This document shows positions 43,501 to 53,548 of a DNA stretch of 64,000 bases, piece after piece. The first letter of the stretch is position 1, and the number at the start of each line of letters is the position of its first letter. The position numbers and the translations under genes were made by a program. A model generated the notes under the pieces. The model was not told where the DNA came from and ran no database searches. It saw only the letters and a program-made list of their open reading frames with translations. This DNA is from Zelonia costaricensis (Eukaryota; Euglenozoa; Kinetoplastea; Trypanosomatida; Trypanosomatidae). Location of the stretch: positions 1 to 64,000 of the forward strand of contig JASAOO010003516.1 in assembly GCA_030849075.1 (NCBI GenBank). Reading direction: 5' to 3'.

Positions 43501-46132
43501 CCGAGGGAAGTAAAGCAGCAGCGGTACCAAGTTGCCCGAGCCGCGCCTCCGCGGGCGAGTTCCGCCCCTGGTTCGTCGGCGTGAACCATAGCCGCGACCT
43601 CGGGGAAAGGGCTTGCCGGGTCGGGGTTAGCACGCGGTGGTTGCCGGTGTCGCCCACCGCGCTCGTGCCGGCAAGCGCCGCGTCAGTGACCGGGCGATCG
43701 GTGCTGGTGTGAGCTGGCGCCACGTGGTGCTGCGGCCTGACCGGCATGGGCCACTCTGGCGCCTCGACGACGGGGCACGTGAGGGCGCCCAGCAGCGCGC
43801 CGACCTCCGCGTGCCAGCGAAGCACGAGCTGAGAGGGCGTGGCGTCGCTCGACCACTCCAGCGCCGACAACAGCGGTGGGCCGAAGCGGCGCGCGGGCGA
43901 TGCCCCCGTCTCCGTCGAGGCGCGGGCAAGTCGCGCGCACAGGGCAAACGCCTGTACCTGATACCGGATCCCCTCGCGATACAGCACGGCATAGATGAAG
44001 CCGCCGCAGCCGACGCCCATCACCAGCGCTGCGAGGAGGGCACCGACGAGGAGCGCAACCTTCGACTGCTGCATGGCGCCCACATGTGGTGGGGGCACCG
44101 CCGGAGCGTACGCGTGCCACTGGGTCGTGACAGCCCAGTAGTGCAGGCCAAGCAGCAACAGGACCGCGGCGAGCGGCACCGCGCAGAGCGCCACGGCAGT
44201 GCCGAGGAGGCGGCGCTGAAAACTGCCGGCTGTACTGAGAGGGGTGAGGTCCGCTACGTAGTCCTCGAGGGACGTGGAGTGGGACGTGTCGTGCGGGGGC
44301 GGCCGCTCCGGCGCGGGCGATGCAGCCGCCACAACCCTCCGCTCGTCAGCGGGCGACGGGGCGGTCACGTGCAGCTGGGTGAGCGACGGGTGCAGCGGCG
44401 TCACCGGCACCGACGCGCACGAGTCGCGCGTCAGGCCGGCCTCGAGGCCGGGCAGCACCGAGAAGGGCGAGACGGGCCGGTCGCGGCACTGTGCCGCGCA
44501 GGCGAAGCTGCCGGCGCGCGTGTCTGCGGAGTGGCTGTCTAGCGGCGGCGGCGGCGTCACAGGCGAGGCGTGTCCATGCGGCGGCGGCGGTGTCAGTGTG
44601 TGTCGCACCGCCGCGGCGGCGCCGAGCGGCACGAGCACCGCAACAGGCGGCGTGCGTGATGCCCCACGGCGCGGGCACGCCAGGACGCTACCCCCGGCCA
44701 GTAGCGGTGTGCGTGCCACCGGGGACCGGGCCTTGTGGCCGACTGCAGCGCTGCCGGGGACAGCCGCCCTGCCGGCACCAGCTGTCGCAGGACGGGGTGA
44801 CACGACGCCTGGCAGTGTTCGCGCCGCCTGTGTGTCGGACAACCGGCGCTGCAGCACAAGCGGATTCAGCGTGAGCAGCTGAGGAGCCTGCGGCAGGGTC
44901 GGCGGTGGCGTCAGCATCGGCGATTGCGCCGACGCGCGCGGCGGCGAGTACGCGTACGGCCGCAGCAGCTGCGGGGCGGCGCCACCACTCAGCGTGAAGG
45001 CGCCAAGCCGCTTCGGCGGCGGCGGCGGCGCTGCTGACACGTGACGGTGGTGTGCCGAGTCGTCGTTGCCGCCACCCGGCGTGAGCCACGCCGACGGCGG
45101 TGGTGTCGCCGAGCCCGTCTCGCTCGTGAAGGAGAGCTCCGACCCGCGCGTGTCGCGGCTGTCGAAGGCGCGCAGAGAGCTGTACGGGAGCCGCGTCGTG
45201 GCCTGACTTGCTGGTGTTGTCGGCTTGGAAGAATTGCTCCAGGCCGCAATGAGGTGACTGCGACCACCATCGGAGCCGGGCGACAGCGAGTAGAGCCGCG
45301 CGCCACGCGAGGGCACGTAGCAGCGCCGACTGCTGGCACGCAGGTTGGACGGGTGCTCGTGGTCTTGGGAGTCGCTCGAGTGGAATGAAACGTCACGGCC
45401 GGCAGCGGCGGGCCCCGTGTGTGGTCGGCCCGGCGACAGGGGTGAGGGGTAGCCGCCGGTCAGCGTCGACCGGGCGCTGATCGACTCGAGCACGGCCGAG
45501 TCGCTGTCGCTCTGCGGCGCAATGGCGGAGTAGGTCGGACTGTCGTCGTCAGTCTCCTCCCCCGACGCCGTCGCGGCGGCGCTGGCACCAGTCGCTCCCA
45601 CCTCAGGCGTCGACACATGTGGGGGTGGCAGCACTTGTGGAATCGTAAACGGGCGCGTGCCCTGCGGCAAAGGGAGGCGGAGCGAAGGCTCCACGCTGAC
45701 CATCTGCGGCACCCGAGGCGGCGGCGACGCGATGGGGTCGCCGGCGCTGACCGAAGACGTGCTCCCACCGCGGCCGCGGCTGCCGTAGCCGCTGCTGCTG
45801 CTGCTGTTCACCCCCACCAAGGCTAGTTGCGCGTCCTCGACGATGCGAACACTCTTGCCGCTTCGGCCTGGCAAACACGGCGGCGGTGGCGGCGCATTCG
45901 TCGCGGGTGTCGACTGCGCAGGGGAAATGAGCGCCACGCAACTTGCTCTGCTGTACGTCAGCTCGCGCCGCGGCGTGTTCACGTCGTCGGTGGGCGTCGT
46001 CGTCCCGGCGCGGTCATGACGGACAGGCTGCTTCGCCGTGGCCCGGTCCTTCTTTTCAGAGCGAACCGGCGAGTCGCTCGGGTAACGATCCGACCCGCTG
46101 GGGGTGATGTCGTCGGTGTCGCCTCCGTGCAT
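40562..46132 (-). CDS. Transmembrane protein kinase with degenerate nucleotidyl-cyclase-like domain
   Basis: 1856 residues from the ATG at 46132; the upstream open part begins at TTG and is not used. Residues 1-640 are Pro/Ser/Thr-rich and probably disordered. Two hydrophobic segments follow at about 644-668 and 691-718, with a short loop between them. Residues of about 894-1056 have the strand-helix pattern of class III nucleotidyl cyclases (GVAVHRLSG, FGGADYDFARRLAELA), but the metal-binding Asp positions are not conserved. A helical region and another disordered linker lead to a Ser/Thr kinase domain at about 1560-1850: VAIK Lys1589, HRDLSPKN with Asp1680, DFG with Asp1701, GTPLFMSPEA and a DVWSLGVI helix. 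The glycine loop is poor. The catalytic set is complete, so the kinase is probably active; GTPLFMSPE resembles the STE group. Membrane-linked signalling is inferred. Confidence 0.9.
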   Translation of the reverse strand: MHGGDTDDITPSGSDRYPSDSPVRSEKKDRATAKQPVRHDRAGTTTPTDDVNTPRRELTYSRASCVALISPAQSTPATNAPPPPPCLPGRSGKSVRIVEDAQLALVGVNSSSSSGYGSRGRGGSTSSVSAGDPIASPPPRVPQMVSVEPSLRLPLPQGTRPFTIPQVLPPPHVSTPEVGATGASAAATASGEETDDDSPTYSAIAPQSDSDSAVLESISARSTLTGGYPSPLSPGRPHTGPAAAGRDVSFHSSDSQDHEHPSNLRASSRRCYVPSRGARLYSLSPGSDGGRSHLIAAWSNSSKPTTPASQATTRLPYSSLRAFDSRDTRGSELSFTSETGSATPPPSAWLTPGGGNDDSAHHRHVSAAPPPPPKRLGAFTLSGGAAPQLLRPYAYSPPRASAQSPMLTPPPTLPQAPQLLTLNPLVLQRRLSDTQAARTLPGVVSPRPATAGAGRAAVPGSAAVGHKARSPVARTPLLAGGSVLACPRRGASRTPPVAVLVPLGAAAAVRHTLTPPPPHGHASPVTPPPPLDSHSADTRAGSFACAAQCRDRPVSPFSVLPGLEAGLTRDSCASVPVTPLHPSLTQLHVTAPSPADERRVVAAASPAPERPPPHDTSHSTSLEDYVADLTPLSTAGSFQRRLLGTAVALCAVPLAAVLLLLGLHYWAVTTQWHAYAPAVPPPHVGAMQQSKVALLVGALLAALVMGVGCGGFIYAVLYREGIRYQVQAFALCARLARASTETGASPARRFGPPLLSALEWSSDATPSQLVLRWHAEVGALLGALTCPVVEAPEWPMPVRPQHHVAPAHTSTDRPVTDAALAGTSAVGDTGNHRVLTPTRQALSPRSRLWFTPTNQGRNSPAEARLGQLGTAAALLPSGALVRGAPRSHGDTNKAREAVTVVLCRLHLPPELDTNETALSLPQLGSLQLLCDEFHRRLRAVPRSRFAVVTAVSLTEIVFSLNTLYPMPSLVAGPEAVAVALALKTALSEWAPSHQGQAVAWGVAVHRLSGTAYLSYARRGRRAVSFGGADYDFARRLAELAALCGHGALCHGNFLEAAACEPQSLAVDLVMNRQQETCVVYQLHRREVPETVRQHMSDAIASMSTGEFHVAARKLTLWRARCAGGHAVFPAAAVHLLYIAELLDSAVRLRVLSTPDDDAATATSMLTLSELENVEGWALKGLLSAYCRPPPVWEEELEDSAPLLSPLTAAKLRAAAPSPTGTATPPNTLRCAAAAVASRLRRWAGGGGSDHPAAAVQPATPAAHGNEVSLEPPRRPQARDVHPFAPCESVGPLTHRPPPLPPLPLSVLPPVPPPCANAVSSGNVLEAPLSPLSPLSRAAPAGGAQSQRGSAVVLTRATPATPEPTMPTAGLSDASKLEKVWAALALPTNPDQSILTFHATGPRLFSASCSLAGSVVAEGGPTTPMPPSVLRTSHPDGRRGRQAPVLLLTPGQDGVPVAHVRRDSRGGGSVSQTVADVPAMSDTVSSAPLSGSTRRRGSVSVAPSVSTVLPLFAEVGLKAEGRGELTEAASELDLSAMSVVQRSRSRRSQRAPPQMSSVVCTCTKRIDGGADDAVMVLRGFHPDGFLVAIKRVDLHSAKQVRLLRNEVELLADMRHENVVRAISSWADTEAEYLAMEHACETLADVLRKFKVLLPRVTRFYTRELLTALVYLHGSRGVVHRDLSPKNIIITTTTECSHVKLIDFGRSVVLPATRRSSSGGGAAGAALSTMVPDSTSAIEEETHSLRVVAAGVVLPVAGTPLFMSPEACQGIVHPVNDVWSLGVIVHLCLTGSYPYPPDVCSDAETFVADIAAGRVVPVLAGTSQLCGKARHFVEQCLQVDHGKRPSAAALLRDGFVKR

Positions 46133-46175
46133 GGCGGAGAAGCGTTTTGCAGCGAGCAGCACAGGCAGAGGAAGG

Positions 46176-46222
46176 CTGCAGCGCAGCAGAAGAAAAAGAA
46201 ATGGAAAGAGGGGGAGAGCGTG
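46176..46222 (-). promoter_or_regulatory. Probable trans-splice acceptor for the kinase gene
   Basis: The minus strand has CTCTCCCCCTCTTTCC and TTTCTTTTTCTTCTGCTGC, then GCTGCAG with AG at 46177-46176. This gives a 43-base leader before the ATG at 46132 and supports that start over the upstream TTG. Confidence 0.6.
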
Positions 46223-49200
46223 CGAGGAGGAAGAAGACGCAATGGCACACAGGCGCAGGGACAGCGACTGGAGGCAAGGCTCGGGTGCGGAAAGGAAAGG
46301 AAAGAAGAACAAAAAAGACAAGCAGTGTTTGAGGGCAGGGAGAAGATTTTTGCGAGGAGGTTAGCCACAAACCGATCGAGAAAAGGAAAAAAAAAAGAGT
46401 AGCCGGCTAGAGAAGAACTCGAGGGGGACAGAGGAAAACAGAGTGGGTTGGACTGGAGGAGGGGGCTGATTACGGCGCACGGTCAGAAACGGGAGGGGGG
46501 GGGAACGGTGTGCAATTTGGGGAGAACACAGTAAGCGCTTCTACGCCGCAAAAGGCCCACAAAGAACAACGACGAGGAGGAAAGGGGGATGGTACCGACA
46601 GGGTCGCGAGCACGCTGAAGAGATGAGAATGGAGTGCCAGAGCAGGGAACGCAAGTCTGTGACAGAGGAGGGGGTGGGGTGGAGGGGGAGGGGGGGGGCG
46701 TTATAGTGAAACAACAAAAAAGGGAAAGGCGAGAGGAAGGCGGCGGCAGCACCAGTAGCAGTGTGTGGCCAAAAGCCGCACTGTGAGGCGAAAAGGTGGT
46801 CAGTGGGAGGAACAGCTGGGAGGGGGTGGGGGCCCAGGACGGGGCGATGGGGTCCGTGCGGCCAATGCGCGAAATAGACGCGCCAGTGAAAGTGACTGGG
46901 AAAAACGTGGTGTGAGTCGTGACGAAGAAAACAACGTGGCGAGCAGAAAGCGAAGAAAGGAAGGCCAGTGCGTGGCGTTGACGCTGTCCGATGAGAACCA
47001 GACACACAGCCCCCCACGGAACAGCGAGCAGCAAGCCAATGCGTGGTAGAGGCACGGGACTTCGCGGAGGGCGGGAGCCAAACGGCAATTTCAGCAACGG
47101 CAGCTGACACTTGAGCGGCTGGAAAAGACAATCAAGGACAGCTTCACGGCACGGGTGAAGGTGTGCGCGCCACTAGCCGAGGCGATGGAGCACACGCACA
47201 CACAAAGAAAAATGGGGATGCAAGCTTGCGGAGACGACAGCACACTTGTGAGTAAGCAGATCTACTTGGAGGACTACAGGGCGGCGGCGCGCTGGTGCGT
47301 CAGTGTTTCCGTGGCCTGGCGAGTACTGCTCGACCTGGCACACCACCGATGTGACCAGGTATTCGTCCTTTTTTTTTCTTCTTCGCGTGAGTGATGCGCT
47401 GCTTTACCTGCTTGTCTCGTACTCGACTCAAAAGGGGTTGCACGTGTCTGGATGGCGGCGTCGACACGTTCCGTGTGGAAGAGTGTCGAAGAACCACCCA
47501 GGTCACCTCCACCGCTCTCGCGGCACTTTGAATAGGAAAAGAAAACAAAGAAGAATAAGCTGAGAAAAGAGTAGGGGGCGCTTGGAGCGGGACAACGGTG
47601 CTCGGTGAACAGTTAAAAGAGAAAGAAAACAAAAAAAAAAAAGAAAAGACGCGACCTGCTACCAGCAAAGCACCCCTTGGGGAGAAGCAGACGGTAAAAC
47701 ACAGCAAAAGAGCGTGGCAGCAACGAGGATGAGAATCGGCAATGCGGGCTACATGAGCACAACTGAACGGTCCACCAGCGACTGACGGCAACAACAACCA
47801 AAAGACGTCCTCTTAGCGGCAAAGTGCACGGCAGTCGTAGGGCGAGGGGAGTGGGGGAGGGGGGGGGGGGGAAAGGCCGACGAGACGCACGAACCCAAGC
47901 TGATGAACAACAACAGCACGCCCAGGGATGTGCACAAACGCCGCGAGGAGAAAACCAACACAAAAGAAGGGAAACAAAGTGCCGCGCAGGCAAGCGTCGA
48001 CGGTGCACGGGTGGAAGATGGACAGCGGGGAAGGTGATCACGTACAATCTAGAGCAGAGAGAGCACCGCCGGCAATATGAGGGACAAGAATAACAACACA
48101 GCGAAGAAAAAAACCCTGTTTCGGAAAAGAACAAAAAGTGTGCACAAACGGTGTGCAGGAGGTAAAACAACGACCAAAAAAAAAGAAGAAGTGAAGTGCG
48201 CACACAATAACACACGACTCAAAGCGGAGCTAACAAAAGCAAACAAACCAAAAGAAAAACGAAGTCGCGAAGAGGGGGGAGAAGAGGGCTCAAGGGCACA
48301 GGGAAGCGAAGAACGGAAGAGGGGATGAGGATGGGGAAACAGACGAGGGGAAGAGGTGTGGGAGAAGCAACGCACAGAAATGAGAGGAAAGAAGCTCAAG
48401 TGAGACGGGGAGTACGAAACGCAAGGTAGGAGACCAGAAAACACGTGGAGGGGCCCCCTGAGAGTGCTGAGAATGCTACTCCGCAGGGGAAGGGGGAGGT
48501 GGGCGAGAACACGTGACGAGCACACCACGCAACACAAAGGTGCAAACACACGCCCAAGACGGGAAAAGAGAGTTTGGATGGAGAAACGCAAAGGAGACGG
48601 GGTTGAGGCTCACAGAGAGAACGGAGGAATCGGGGAAGGTGAGGAAGAGAGAGGGGGGCACACGCTGCAAGTCGGTAAGACGAAACACAGCACAAAGGAA
48701 GCGATCCACCCGAATTCCTTTTCTTTGTATGTGATCCTTGTGGTGCTTCACGATGACAAGCGCGATGGGGACGAGAAGAGAAAGCCACACGACGACAACG
48801 GCGACACAGAAAGAGAGCTTGTGTGTCCGCCGGTAACACACACAAAAAAGAAACTGTATGGGTGAGGAGCCGAGGGGGGAGGGGAGGGAAGCGGGTTGTC
48901 GTAAAACAAGTACGTAGTTCTGCTGTCTGGAGAAAGTGAGAAAGAGGTGAGGTGACAGAGAGAAGGGGGGGGGGTTACTTCGAATCACGTGCGCAACAAC
49001 ACAACCGCCATGAACACAACACAACGTACAAAAAAAAAAAAAGAAGGGCAGTGAAAGGCAAGCAGTCAAAGAAGTGCAGCGCGCGCAGACACCGGCAAGC
49101 ACACGCCACACTAGCTAGTGGGACTCTGGTGATGAAAGAGAAGGCGTACACTACAGTGTGGAGGGTGCAGAAGGCGTCGCAGGGTGAGGGGGGACGAGTG

Positions 49201-49761
49201 TGCACCGGGACACCTACCGGCGATGGGGATGTATGCGGGGGGGGGGAGTGGGGAAGAAAAAAGAGGAGAAAACGAGTGGGGAGCGCAAAGCAACAACGCA
49301 GTGATTTGGAACGAGGTGCCACAACGTCAGCACGCCACTTCCACGCAGACGCCCCGATAGCGAAACAGAAAAAAAAACCGGACGCAGGGAAGCGGGGCAC
49401 CAAAGAAAAAAGAAGAAGAGAGCAGAGTGCGTCCAGCTGTAGGGGGAGAGAGAGAACCAAGATACGCGCAGCTATCCAGCGTCGCGGGAAGGCGTATGAG
49501 GGTGGTTGGAGAAGGGCGACAAGGGCGGGCCGAAGGGAAAAGAAAAAAAAACGGAGCAAGGCGAAGGTGAGTTGACTTCTACAAGTGGAGTGGGTGGGGG
49601 AAGAAGATGTACGTTCCCGCCGCGCCGACTCTCTGCAACAACACAGAGCTCGTCAGTACGATTTGAAAGAGGTGCGCACGCGGTCACGCGAAGCACACGC
49701 AAATAAGAACACAAAAAGGCGTCCAGAAGCAGCGAGGGGGGAAAAAAAGGACGGGGGAGGA
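46223..49761. other. 3.5-kb spacer, left part
   Basis: No gene seen; G runs near 46495-46503, 46688-46698 and 47858-47871. The plus strand is purine-rich almost throughout (pyrimidine-rich in mRNA sense). Open frames on both strands are low-complexity. Confidence 0.5.
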
Positions 49762-50273
49762 TGAGGCCCTGGTGGGACGCCGCACCAACGCTGACGTCAG
49801 TGAAGCCTGCGATAAAGCAGGGTGGCTAGGCACCCCTCCCTCCCCGGTGCGAACAGGCGTGCTGCTAGGAGCACGGTGCTGGGTTGGGTGTAGCTTCTTG
49901 ACTGGGGGGGGGGGGGAGCCGATTAAGAAGTGCGGGGCGCCCGTGCAGGATCCGATGTGTGGCGATGATGCCGTCCCGCTGGTGGCGAACCTTGAGTGCC
50001 AGCGCCAGATGTCCCTCCGCAGCACCGGTCGCCGACCCTGCGTGTCGCAGGAAGAAGTCCCCGTGATTGCCCCCTGTGCGCAAACGCTGTCACGCAGCAG
50101 GCGTTGCTTGCAGGAGCCCTCAGGCAGACCCCGGTGGCGCTTCCGACCTGTGTGTGTGTGTGTGTACCGACCTCTGCTTCAGCGAGTTTATAATTGCCGC
50201 AGAGGCTCGTCACAGGGCAACGACAAGGTCCAGTCGTGGCGCTAAGTGGGAAGTGTGAAATTACCACGGGTTC
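49762..50273. repeat. 511/512-bp direct repeat, copy 1 (retroposon-like)
   Basis: Nearly identical to 50617-51127: a few substitutions and one G of length difference in the G run near 49906. It contains a short TG run near 50151-50164 and a G run. It ends exactly at the N at 50274. Size and position, in the predicted 3' flank of a minus-strand gene, resemble the SIDER retroposons of Leishmania, but I could not confirm the signature sequence. Confidence 0.9.
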
Positions 50274-50274
50274 N
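50274..50274. other. Single N, assembly joint at repeat end
   Basis: An ambiguous base directly after the last matching base of repeat copy 1; the sequence after it is unrelated to what follows copy 2. Confidence 0.9.
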
Positions 50275-50616
50275 TCAAGGAGGGGAAGAGGAGGACCGCA
50301 ACGCGCACACAAGGAATACAAGCAACGGGGCGGAAAAAAAAAACAAAAAAGAAGAAGGCACGGCAAATCAACCCGCTACGAGCGCTGCAAAACAAAAGAA
50401 GGTGAAATAGTGAGACACAGAGAGAAAGAGGGGGAGGGGGAGGAGGGGACGCGGTGATGTACTCGCGTCTCCGTGATGCCACCTGGAGGAAGAAAGCGGA
50501 AGAGGCACACCCAAAACGGTGACGGTAATGGCTATAGGCACACAAAGCACACAGTGGCGTATCAGCCGTCGGAAAGAGATACGGAGAGGGGGGGAAGCAA
50601 GGGATCAGTTGGGGGC
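50275..50616. other. Segment between the two 511-bp repeats
   Basis: 342 bases of purine-rich spacer with an A-rich stretch near 50333-50355. No gene. Its placement depends on the joint at 50274. Confidence 0.5.
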
Positions 50617-51127
50617 TGAGGCCCTGGTGGGACGCCGCAGCAACGCTGACGTCAGTGAAGCCTGCGATAAAGCAGGGTGGCTAGGCACCCCTCCCTCCCC
50701 GGCGCGAACAGGCGTGCTGCTAGGAGCACGGTGCTGGGTTGGGTGTAGCTTCTTGACTGGGGGGGGGGGGAGCCGATTAAGAAGTGCGGGGCGCCCGTGG
50801 AGGATCCGATTTGTGGCGATGATGCCGTCCCGCTGGTGGCGAACCTTGAGTGCCAGCGCCAGATGTCTCTCCGCAGCACTGGTCGCCGACCCTGCGTGTC
50901 GCAGGAAGAAGTCCCCGTGATTGCCCCCTGTGCGCAAACGCTGTCACGCAGCAGGCGTTGCTTGCAGGAGCCCTCAGGCAGACCCCGGTGGCGCTTCCGA
51001 CCTGTGTGTGTGTGTGTGTACCGACCTCTGCTTCAGCGAGTTTATAATTGCCGCAGAGGCTCGTCACAGGGCAACGACAAGGTCCAGTTGTGGCGCTAAG
51101 TGGGAAGTGTGAAATTGCCACGGGTTC
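50617..51127. repeat. 511-bp direct repeat, copy 2 (retroposon-like)
   Basis: Partner of 49762-50273, same orientation, starts about 855 bases apart. Beyond 51127 the sequence continues into unique DNA without interruption, so this copy has a natural right edge. Confidence 0.9.
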
Positions 51128-52088
51128 GTTCGCCCGCTCACACACCGCTCCTGATGCCGAGCTGTGGGATGCAACCACGCGCCCCACCCTTTTTTCTTTC
51201 TTTTTTTTCAAAACACCTTTCTTTTCGTTTTGCGTTTAGTGCAGCGCAACGCCCTTACTGTGTGGTTGTGTAGTTGTGTGTGTGTGAGGGGGGGTGTAGA
51301 GCGAAATGCAGGGTTGATAAGACATTCAGGGACCGAGAACAAAAAAAGTGCAGCATGTGGAATACGCGACACGGCAGGACAGAGCGGAAGCCAAGAGAGG
51401 GGGACAAGTTGGAAAGTGGAGCCGCAATGCAAAGCAGCGTGTCACGGGCAGTGAGAGCAGACATGCCGATTCAATGAGCTGTGCGACGCCGCCGCCGCCT
51501 TTTTTTCCGCCGTTTTTTTTTTCCCGTCGCGCACTCGTGCCAACACGAAACCCTCGGGAAAACACGTTGCACGTGCCGTGCGTAGACTGTTCGCCGGCTG
51601 AAAAAGCCGCGACTCAAGTTCGACCAAGACCTTGAAGCTGCCCTCGCTCTTCGTTCTTCTCCCGGTCGCTTGTAGCCATCCTCTTGTGCAAGGCATCGCG
51701 GTGCGCCTAGGTGTGAACTGAGTGAAGCAGAACAACAACCAACCCGTCTCGAAGCAAGACACCTTCAGTGCTTTGCGGCTTCTCTCGCTTGATAAAGCCG
51801 CCCGAGAGGTTGCCGGCCGGGGAGGGGACAGCACAAGAAGCACGAGGATCGCGTGCGCGCCATTTGCAGCGTCGAGCGCGAAAGCTCCACCAGCACTCAA
51901 GGGCAACAGGGCAGTCGTAGCTGACCGCTTCATGTGGCCTCAGCGCTCTGAATCTGAGGCTGACTGCGTGCACGTCTTGTGGGTGAGGCATCGGCTGTCG
52001 AGAACGGAGACAACGGAGAAGCGCTCACGTGGTTACATGAATAGCACAAAGGCTCGCACGTGCACACGCCGCGCCCCACCCGGCGCCC
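51128..52088. other. 3' flank of the PAM2-like gene
   Basis: In minus sense this is the 3' untranslated region of the gene ending at 52089. It contains a T-rich patch at 51188-51235 and a second at 51496-51525. A 163-codon ATG frame at 51442-51933 is not supported (codon third-position GC well below neighbouring genes). Confidence 0.5.
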
Positions 52089-52865
52089 TTACTTGTTTGA
52101 CGAAGGGGCACCGCCTTCCTTGCCCCCGGCGGCCATCATCTGCTCGAGAAGCCACTCCTCCTCGTCGGAGCCCATGCCGTCGTCGGCGTGGATAAACAGC
52201 GCGCCATCCTCCCCGTCATCATCGTCGTCAGCGTCCCCGTCTTCGCCGTCCTCGCCGTCCGCGCAACGGCGGCCCGCATTGCCGCCCCGCTTCGCGTTGG
52301 GGTTCAGCGCGTCGGTCTCCACTAAAAACGCCTCGATGTTCACCAGCTGCTCTGGTGTCAGCTCCTGAACCATCTTGTGCGCCGCCCGCAGGGCATGCAC
52401 CCCCTTGTCCTTGTGCTCGTGGTCGTGCAGGAGGTACTCGTCGCTCAGCTTGTCAGAGTAGAGGTCCTGGATGTCGGGTGGCATCATGTCCATGAGCATG
52501 CCCACCTCATGCCCCTGCATTTGCTGCAGGCAGTACATCCACATCTTCGAGAAGCGCTCGCGGTCGTCGCCGCCGGCCACGCCGTCCCCGTCCGCGACAT
52601 CCACCCCTTCCTCGTCGTCGTGAGCCGCGGCGTCATCGGCCTCCGGCAGCGCCATGGGGGGCACCGGGGCTGTGGCGGAGGGCAGGGTCGGGGCGCGCAT
52701 GTACGACGGCGTGAAGGGCGTCGCCTCCGCAGAGAAGCGGTACGGCGACGGCGGGGGTGGCGGCTGCTGCACCGGGGACATCGCGGTGGAGGCCACTGAC
52801 GGGGGTGCCGGCGCCCCTACCTCCGCAGAGGCGGCAGCGGAGGCCGTGGCGGCTGCGGTGCTCAT
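52089..52865 (-). CDS. Acidic protein with a PAM2-like motif, possible mRNA regulator
   Basis: 258 residues from the ATG at 52865. Residues 44-53 (FSAEATPFTP) fit the pattern of PAM2 motifs, the (L/F)NxxAxxFxP peptide that binds the C-terminal MLLE domain of poly(A)-binding protein, with Ser in place of Asn. Around it the chain is Pro/Ala-rich (PPPPPSPYR before; MRAPTLPSATAP after). A compact Met-rich helical part follows at about 100-180 (KMWMYCLQQMQGHEVGMLMDMM; LTPEQLVNIEAFLVETDAL), then an Asp/Glu/Gly tract and an acidic C-terminal helix (SDEEEWLLEQMM). I do not know the family. A role as a PABP partner is an inference from the motif. The 5' leader is short (31 bases) with a clear splice tract. 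Confidence 0.75.
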   Translation of the reverse strand: MSTAAATASAAASAEVGAPAPPSVASTAMSPVQQPPPPPSPYRFSAEATPFTPSYMRAPTLPSATAPVPPMALPEADDAAAHDDEEGVDVADGDGVAGGDDRERFSKMWMYCLQQMQGHEVGMLMDMMPPDIQDLYSDKLSDEYLLHDHEHKDKGVHALRAAHKMVQELTPEQLVNIEAFLVETDALNPNAKRGGNAGRRCADGEDGEDGDADDDDDGEDGALFIHADDGMGSDEEEWLLEQMMAAGGKEGGAPSSNK

Positions 52866-52896
52866 ATGCTGGTGGCGACCGTGGCGCGGTTCGATT

Positions 52897-52926
52897 CTAT
52901 AGGAAGCGTAAGATGGGGAAAAGAGT
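52897..52926 (-). promoter_or_regulatory. Probable trans-splice acceptor for the PAM2-like gene
   Basis: The minus strand reads CTCTTTTCCCCATCTTACGC, then TTCCTATAG with AG at 52898-52897, 31 bases before the ATG at 52865. It is the cleanest acceptor in the window. Confidence 0.65.
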
Positions 52927-53548
52927 CAGTCGGCAATGCGCACGGGGCGCAGCTGAAAAGAGGAAACCGCGGCAGAATACGGGAGCGCTCGAGATGCAAA
53001 AGGAAAAAAAAGTTGTGAGCAATGAAGCCGGGGAGAAGCGGTCGGGCAGAAGTCAAACCAATGTGGTAACAGGGAGGGGTGGGTGACGGCTTTGGGGGAC
53101 GTAGCAATCGAGGTGGCCGGTCGATGCCGCAGCAACAGCAGTGCAGGGAGCTCCACAGACACGCCAGTCTTCCAGAGCAGCAGCAGCAGAGACTCGGAAA
53201 GGGCGGTCGTCGTCTTTTGTGTGCGAGATGATGCCTCCCTTTGTGATGTAAACCGCGTGTGGACGAGCTTCTGGCTTTCAGCTTCTTGAGACTCTGCACA
53301 CGAGCTGTGTTCGATGTAGCGTCGCGTGCGCGTGTGCGTGTGCGTGTGTTTCGTTTCGCGTCGAAGGCGGGGTAGAGAGCAGCGGAAATAGGAAGTGCCA
53401 CGGTAGCACAGGGGTGTGGCCAAGGGAAAAGGAAGAAAATGTGGCTAACGTGGCAGTCCTAGCGTGAACGACTAAGGGAAGCAGCGCCAGGTGTGCATGC
53501 ACCCACGCACCAGGGAAACACCCCAGCAGCTGAGCCGCGCTGGAGAGC
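52927..53548. other. Spacer
   Basis: No gene seen. CGTGTG/GTGTGC-rich stretch near 53325-53350. In minus sense it separates the decayed gene at 53549-54127 from the PAM2-like gene. Confidence 0.45.

Noticed and set aside
49762..51127. Naming the 511-base repeat as SIDER2
   Set aside because: Size and position fit, but I could not verify the family signature or an A-rich tail, so only a resemblance is stated.
51442..51933. 163-codon minus-strand ATG frame downstream of the PAM2-like gene
   Set aside because: Only 155 bases from the upstream gene's stop, third-position GC near 60 percent and no recognisable domain; more likely 3' UTR.
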